IMG/VR virus record: IMGVR_UViG_3300032820_000001
Span: 124,001 to 188,000 of that record
DNA length: 64,000 nucleotides
Source of the DNA: a virus
Strand: one strand, 5' to 3'
A model generated the notes under the pieces. That model made no database searches. It saw only the letters and a program-made list of their open reading frames with translations, and had not been told where the DNA came from. Both the position numbers and the translations under genes were made by a program. Shown here in pieces: positions 61,501 to 64,000 of the stretch (the stretch's first letter is position 1; each line of letters opens with the position of its first letter).

Positions 61501-64000
61501 CGTATGCACCTTTGCCTTGGCCGGCCCATCCATAACTTATTGGATCCATTTCTTCTAAATCAGCATGTGGATTATATTCAACCTTAAATGTGTCTATTAT
61601 TATATATTCTGCGCCACTGGATGCCGCATGCGGGAGTCTAAAAAATAGTTTAAAATTTGTTGTTCCGCTTCTCAGATTCTGCAATTGTTGAGATGTAATT
61701 TCCCAGGTTTTTTCCTGCCATGTATTATTGGACGATGGACTGCCACCATAACTAATATCCAAAGAACCATCGTTATTGAAATAAATTTTCCCTAGAGTTT
61801 GAGTGGCACTATAACATTCTATGCCGGCATAAACGGATCCGTTAACATCAATGTTTTTTTGTCTGAGCGTGAATCTATATTTACCTGTTTCTGTGTTATC
61901 AACACTAATCGGTGTTGCGGAGAAAAACCATGTATTATATGCGAATTGTCCCAAGTTTCTTCCGTATTTTGCACCAGCGTTATTTTCTAAAAGAGAGAAG
62001 TCATCACTGCTTGCAACGCTTTGTTTACCAATTCCACTGGACGTGCTCCAACCTGTTCGTGAGGAGAAATCAAAATTCTGTCCCTCAACAGCAGTGAATC
62101 TGTCATCGTCAAATACGTCGTCAACAATACCTTCAGGGCTATCTGGGTAAGATCCCATGCCAACGTGATCTTTATCGACTGCGGAGTTTTTCACTCCACT
62201 GGCCACAAGATCGCCCCAGGTACTTCCACCAAATTTAATTTTTATCCCGTCGGTGCCACTATCTTCTATACTCATTCCGTCTATGCCATCGTATGCACCT
62301 TTGCCTTTGGTGGCATTATCTTTAACATCCTCACCAGGAGTTCCATCGTCAAAAGCATTTTCGTTATTGGCAGCAAAAGGTGAATCTACAGATCCAATGC
62401 CGCTGTCTCCAAAAGTAAATCTAAATTTGCCAGTTTCACCAATTTCTTCAATTGCTCCTTCTGCAATCCCGTCGTAGGCAGTCTTTCCATAGGATGCTTC
62501 TTGTTGGACACCTTCGCCAGTTCCGCCTTCTGCCCAGACTCCATCGATTGTTGCACTGCTGTGATCATCCGGGTTGGTTGCAACCCAAGGAGCTATCGCA
62601 CCATCTTTTTTGGTTTTTGCAACAATAAGCCCTGCCATGAGTTCCCATTCAACTGAAACTTCTTTAACAAATATCTGACTGTAATTATCTTCCTTTGCGC
62701 CGAGGATATGGATACTCATCCACTTGGGTTCACCAGTTCCTCGTTCATAGAGGTTGGACCAATTTGAATCCTCCCCGAAAGTTACTTCATGAGTATCAAC
62801 CGCCCAAGCAGTTGCGGTTCCCGTTTTTTCAAGATTCTTATAGCTATAGAGATTATCACCGCCATCGATGGAGTTCCAACCTGTTGTATTATCAGCTCCA
62901 GTTCTATAAGCAACACTGACAATGTTGTCACCATAAGTTGATAATCCCCGATCATCATGTGATGTTGCAAATGTTTTCGTAGAAGAGGCAATATATCTCT
63001 GATCTCCCGTTAAATCATCATCTGAATAATAAACATACATAGAGGGGTAGTCGCTATCTGAATCATCGTTGCCGGGAGTTCTATAATATCTTATTGTAAC
63101 CTTGAGCCTATGATCTGGGCTTGGTATTTTGATAGCTCGAAATATGAGACCTTTTCTGTCTATTTGCCCGTTGCCTGGAATGCCATCATCTGAGGCTCCT
63201 GCGGCCATGATGATCACACCCTGTTCCCCGTTTGGGTCGGGAATAATATCAGACTCAGGATCTCTCATGGCCGCCCGCTCTTCAAAGGTAGCGGCCGCAT
63301 TAAACCGTGAAGTGAGTATACCTGCTGGATAGCCATCGGGTGCCAATATATTTAATTTACCATTGTAAATACTTTCTGGGCTTCCGGCAGCGACATCTTC
63401 GTTGGTGTGGTGATTGGCAGCTGCGTTTTCAGCACCAGCCGTTTCGTTTTTAACAACAGCTTCAGCAACTATCGAGACACCATATACATCAACATAAAGA
63501 CCTTTGCCAGACTCATTGATAAGTTGATATGTCCACTCTGGAGTTCCGTTGGAGTCGATATCAAGTAGGCCGTCTCCATCGGCGTCCTTAACGTATTCAT
63601 ATTCAAGACCTATCTTAAATTCCACAGCTGCCTCTTGGAGCTCTTTTATTGTGGATGGTAGAATTAGGGCATTAAAAGTTTGATACCTATCGTTGCAGAT
63701 TGGTAGCTTCGCGCCGTGGGCCTTTTTAGTGGCCGAAGTAAACGTGTCGGACAAATACCACAGAGCCGAAAGGGATCCATCGGCTTGCGCGGTTTGGGCT
63801 GCAATATCAGGAAGAGCTTTTATTAAATTTCCATTTTCCCACGGACCAGTGTTGATGCCGGCTGACGCTCCACCAGCACCCATCCAAGATTGAAGAAGAC
63901 GCGGGAAATAAATATAATTATCGTCAGTAATAGTCCCCGGCAAACCTTGAGCATCATAAGTCTGTATAAACAATTTTGCTTTAAGGGTACTGTCGCCCAT
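58547..64000 (-). CDS. Large repeat-containing fibre-like structural protein (edge of window)
   Basis: The frame runs from an ATG exactly at the right edge to TAA at 58547 (1817 residues). The real start may lie outside. The sequence is Gly/Asp/Ser/Thr rich and beta-strand rich. A short module, KGAYDG.(x)G...DDG.GK.KL.F, recurs about five times (near residues 510, 572, 835, 895 and 1107), with linkers such as PFAANNENAFD. A domain of about 170 residues with a WYFRDGEARIYESG-like strand (cf. WYMRDSQDKFYIYENG) occurs twice, roughly at residues 950-1090 and 1160-1300; it looks like a concanavalin/SPRY-type domain. The C-terminal 200 residues with a chaperone-like DSGVETSLRHRVN stretch may be the tip or intramolecular chaperone. 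A tail fibre or appendage is likely. Confidence 0.7.
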   Translation of the reverse strand: MGDSTLKAKLFIQTYDAQGLPGTITDDNYIYFPRLLQSWMGAGGASAGINTGPWENGNLIKALPDIAAQTAQADGSLSALWYLSDTFTSATKKAHGAKLPICNDRYQTFNALILPSTIKELQEAAVEFKIGLEYEYVKDADGDGLLDIDSNGTPEWTYQLINESGKGLYVDVYGVSIVAEAVVKNETAGAENAAANHHTNEDVAAGSPESIYNGKLNILAPDGYPAGILTSRFNAAATFEERAAMRDPESDIIPDPNGEQGVIIMAAGASDDGIPGNGQIDRKGLIFRAIKIPSPDHRLKVTIRYYRTPGNDDSDSDYPSMYVYYSDDDLTGDQRYIASSTKTFATSHDDRGLSTYGDNIVSVAYRTGADNTTGWNSIDGGDNLYSYKNLEKTGTATAWAVDTHEVTFGEDSNWSNLYERGTGEPKWMSIHILGAKEDNYSQIFVKEVSVEWELMAGLIVAKTKKDGAIAPWVATNPDDHSSATIDGVWAEGGTGEGVQQEASYGKTAYDGIAEGAIEEIGETGKFRFTFGDSGIGSVDSPFAANNENAFDDGTPGEDVKDNATKGKGAYDGIDGMSIEDSGTDGIKIKFGGSTWGDLVASGVKNSAVDKDHVGMGSYPDSPEGIVDDVFDDDRFTAVEGQNFDFSSRTGWSTSSGIGKQSVASSDDFSLLENNAGAKYGRNLGQFAYNTWFFSATPISVDNTETGKYRFTLRQKNIDVNGSVYAGIECYSATQTLGKIYFNNDGSLDISYGGSPSSNNTWQEKTWEITSQQLQNLRSGTTNFKLFFRLPHAASSGAEYIIIDTFKVEYNPHADLEEMDPISYGWAGQGKGAYDGLNEGIFEDDGTGKLKLKFPTDSDFGDITSPFAANNENAFDAGSVGEGVKDDATKGKGAYDGLKDGAFVDDGNGKWKLEFPDGSDFTDMTAPFASNIGSTGTNNFIASSNVSLVGTTARKTSTADGWDAQVYSKDGYTGGAYASATFPKAPNSGAGGGDTQWIAFGLSTDATDLGSYNDIEYCWYMRDSQDKFYIYENGSEKEDFGAWSTGDVFSVKYDGAYVKYFHNGEEKRSVAVAIAGKLFFDAHFWHKDSEISNMDFGPVADISKGKGAYDGLKDGAFVDDGNGKWKLEFPAASDFDDMTAPFASNIGSTGTNRFIASSGVSLVGTTARRTAAGSTWVQQVYSKDGFVGGAFASAAPGTALDNRRCMFGLNTDPTTDGSYETLDYAWYFRDGEARIYESGDAALTVGNYSVGDVFSVVYDGYQIKYLWNGTTERTVTVSIANKLFFDSSFKQPEAIITNMNFGPMSDTGVTRRKFDGTTSRLLKANATNNPTVAIGYGSVPPTDAQPGDMVELAGDIYHPSGLWRYTGIVSGDPQVSDFSGDIKWYNFELGQASYQSSWWGFRDATNNIHVGDGYSAGLELWPESADMIWDSGAASGVIKYTNTSWGPGGAYKIKKTGMICRSSEPGIEFRQPFYGTTRMHIDYMYTKRYGSGDSIYYSRSTVDAAASAAYLIVETSLDNGANWSQNLDTKFYSGTTSKGNQCQMEDGVEYGYAGGLYPSNWTHYKRHVRISVAQTGKYLCRIRSVNTGNDDRPIIHAIGLEGWVPAKDLETQAKVYELGTDASYNFMSFTGQHKCAAEDNSTPIEQGMIVSSTGEYDNFNYERGFVDDHSGVETSLRHRVNIKESVPVIKLTSNAKDKKVVGVYAGEWAKSKLKNKSFMGSGIDESLITRYEINSLGEGGIWVSDISGFLENGDYICSSDIPGYGMKQDDDILRNYTVAKITQDCYFDLESEDYDCKEVEHDGIVYKVAFVGCTYHCG
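60619..60692. repeat. Near-identical DNA repeat, copy 1 of a 642-bp tandem unit
   Basis: About 74 bases here match, with only a few differences, the segment starting 642 bases to the right. The offset equals 214 codons, so the repeat stays in frame. It encodes the KGAYDGLKDGAFVDDG module of the fibre-like protein and marks a recent duplication of a 214-residue unit. Confidence 0.75.
61261..61334. repeat. Near-identical DNA repeat, copy 2 of a 642-bp tandem unit
   Basis: Second copy of the segment at 60619-60692. Protein differences between the two 214-residue units concentrate in the jelly-roll-like part, while the KGAYDG module is nearly unchanged at DNA level. Confidence 0.75.

Overview
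The window is part of the genome of a large tailed phage, a myovirus distantly related to T4, and probably marine. Diagnostic genes are a T4 gp6-like baseplate wedge protein with a baseplate J domain, a gp25/GPW wedge protein, a gp55-like late sigma factor, a PIN-PhoH protein and several small proteins of the kind seen beside gp55 in T4-like cyanophages. The host is almost certainly Gram-negative: the phage encodes two lipoproteins with lipoboxes and an outer-membrane beta-barrel protein with a signal peptide and a C-terminal Phe. The DNA is AT-rich, densely coding and mostly on the minus strand. I saw no tRNA, rRNA, insertion sequence or CRISPR array.

Layout from left to right (most genes read right to left). 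1-19,212: virion tail and baseplate block, with a partial fibre-like protein, a LamG-domain protein, a 586-aa structural protein, gp6, gp25, a 2,562-aa giant with a LamG domain and a His-rich segment, a hub-like protein and an M15 peptidase. 19,213-21,546: gp55 sigma factor and small proteins. 21,556-30,216: metabolic and sugar block, with a eukaryotic-type (GSII) glutamine synthetase, HAD phosphatase, PhyH dioxygenase, two methyltransferases, two sialyltransferase-like proteins, CMP-sialate synthetase (NeuA), sialate synthase (NeuB, catalytic barrel only) and two GT4 glycosyltransferases. 30,225-33,320: PD-(D/E)XK nuclease, zincin, PIN-PhoH. 33,428-34,810: the only plus-strand genes, a trypsin-like lipoprotein protease and a J-domain protein. 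34,802-36,123: an envelope island (57-aa protein, lipoprotein, outer-membrane protein) with a near-consensus sigma70 promoter and a strong terminator. 36,158-40,326: a cassette of six proteins sharing one N-terminal tag. 40,376-43,705: a full-length Lon protease with its own promoter. 43,834-57,947: a ligase/nucleotidyltransferase fusion, small basic and coiled-coil proteins, a zincin and a 2,215-aa protein with an ADP-ribosyltransferase-like domain and three repeated modules. 57,962-64,000: an HNH endonuclease and a repeat-rich fibre-like protein that runs to the window edge.

The most exciting system is the tagged cassette. Six adjacent proteins (ParB-like, ART-like, two unknown, a 2H phosphoesterase, a HAD nucleotidase) begin with nearly the same peptide, M-K-L-L-M-E-N-W-R-x-F/Y-L-N-E, and then diverge completely. 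The shape matches the T4 capsid-targeting sequence, which ends in an L/I-x-E site cut by the prohead protease. I infer an arsenal of enzymes packed in the head and injected with the DNA. The 2H phosphoesterase is then a candidate pre-loaded anti-CBASS enzyme. The 2,215-aa protein, with an Alt-like ART domain and L-x-E sites before two of its repeated modules, could be a packaged polyprotein of the same system. All of this is inference from sequence and needs virion proteomics.
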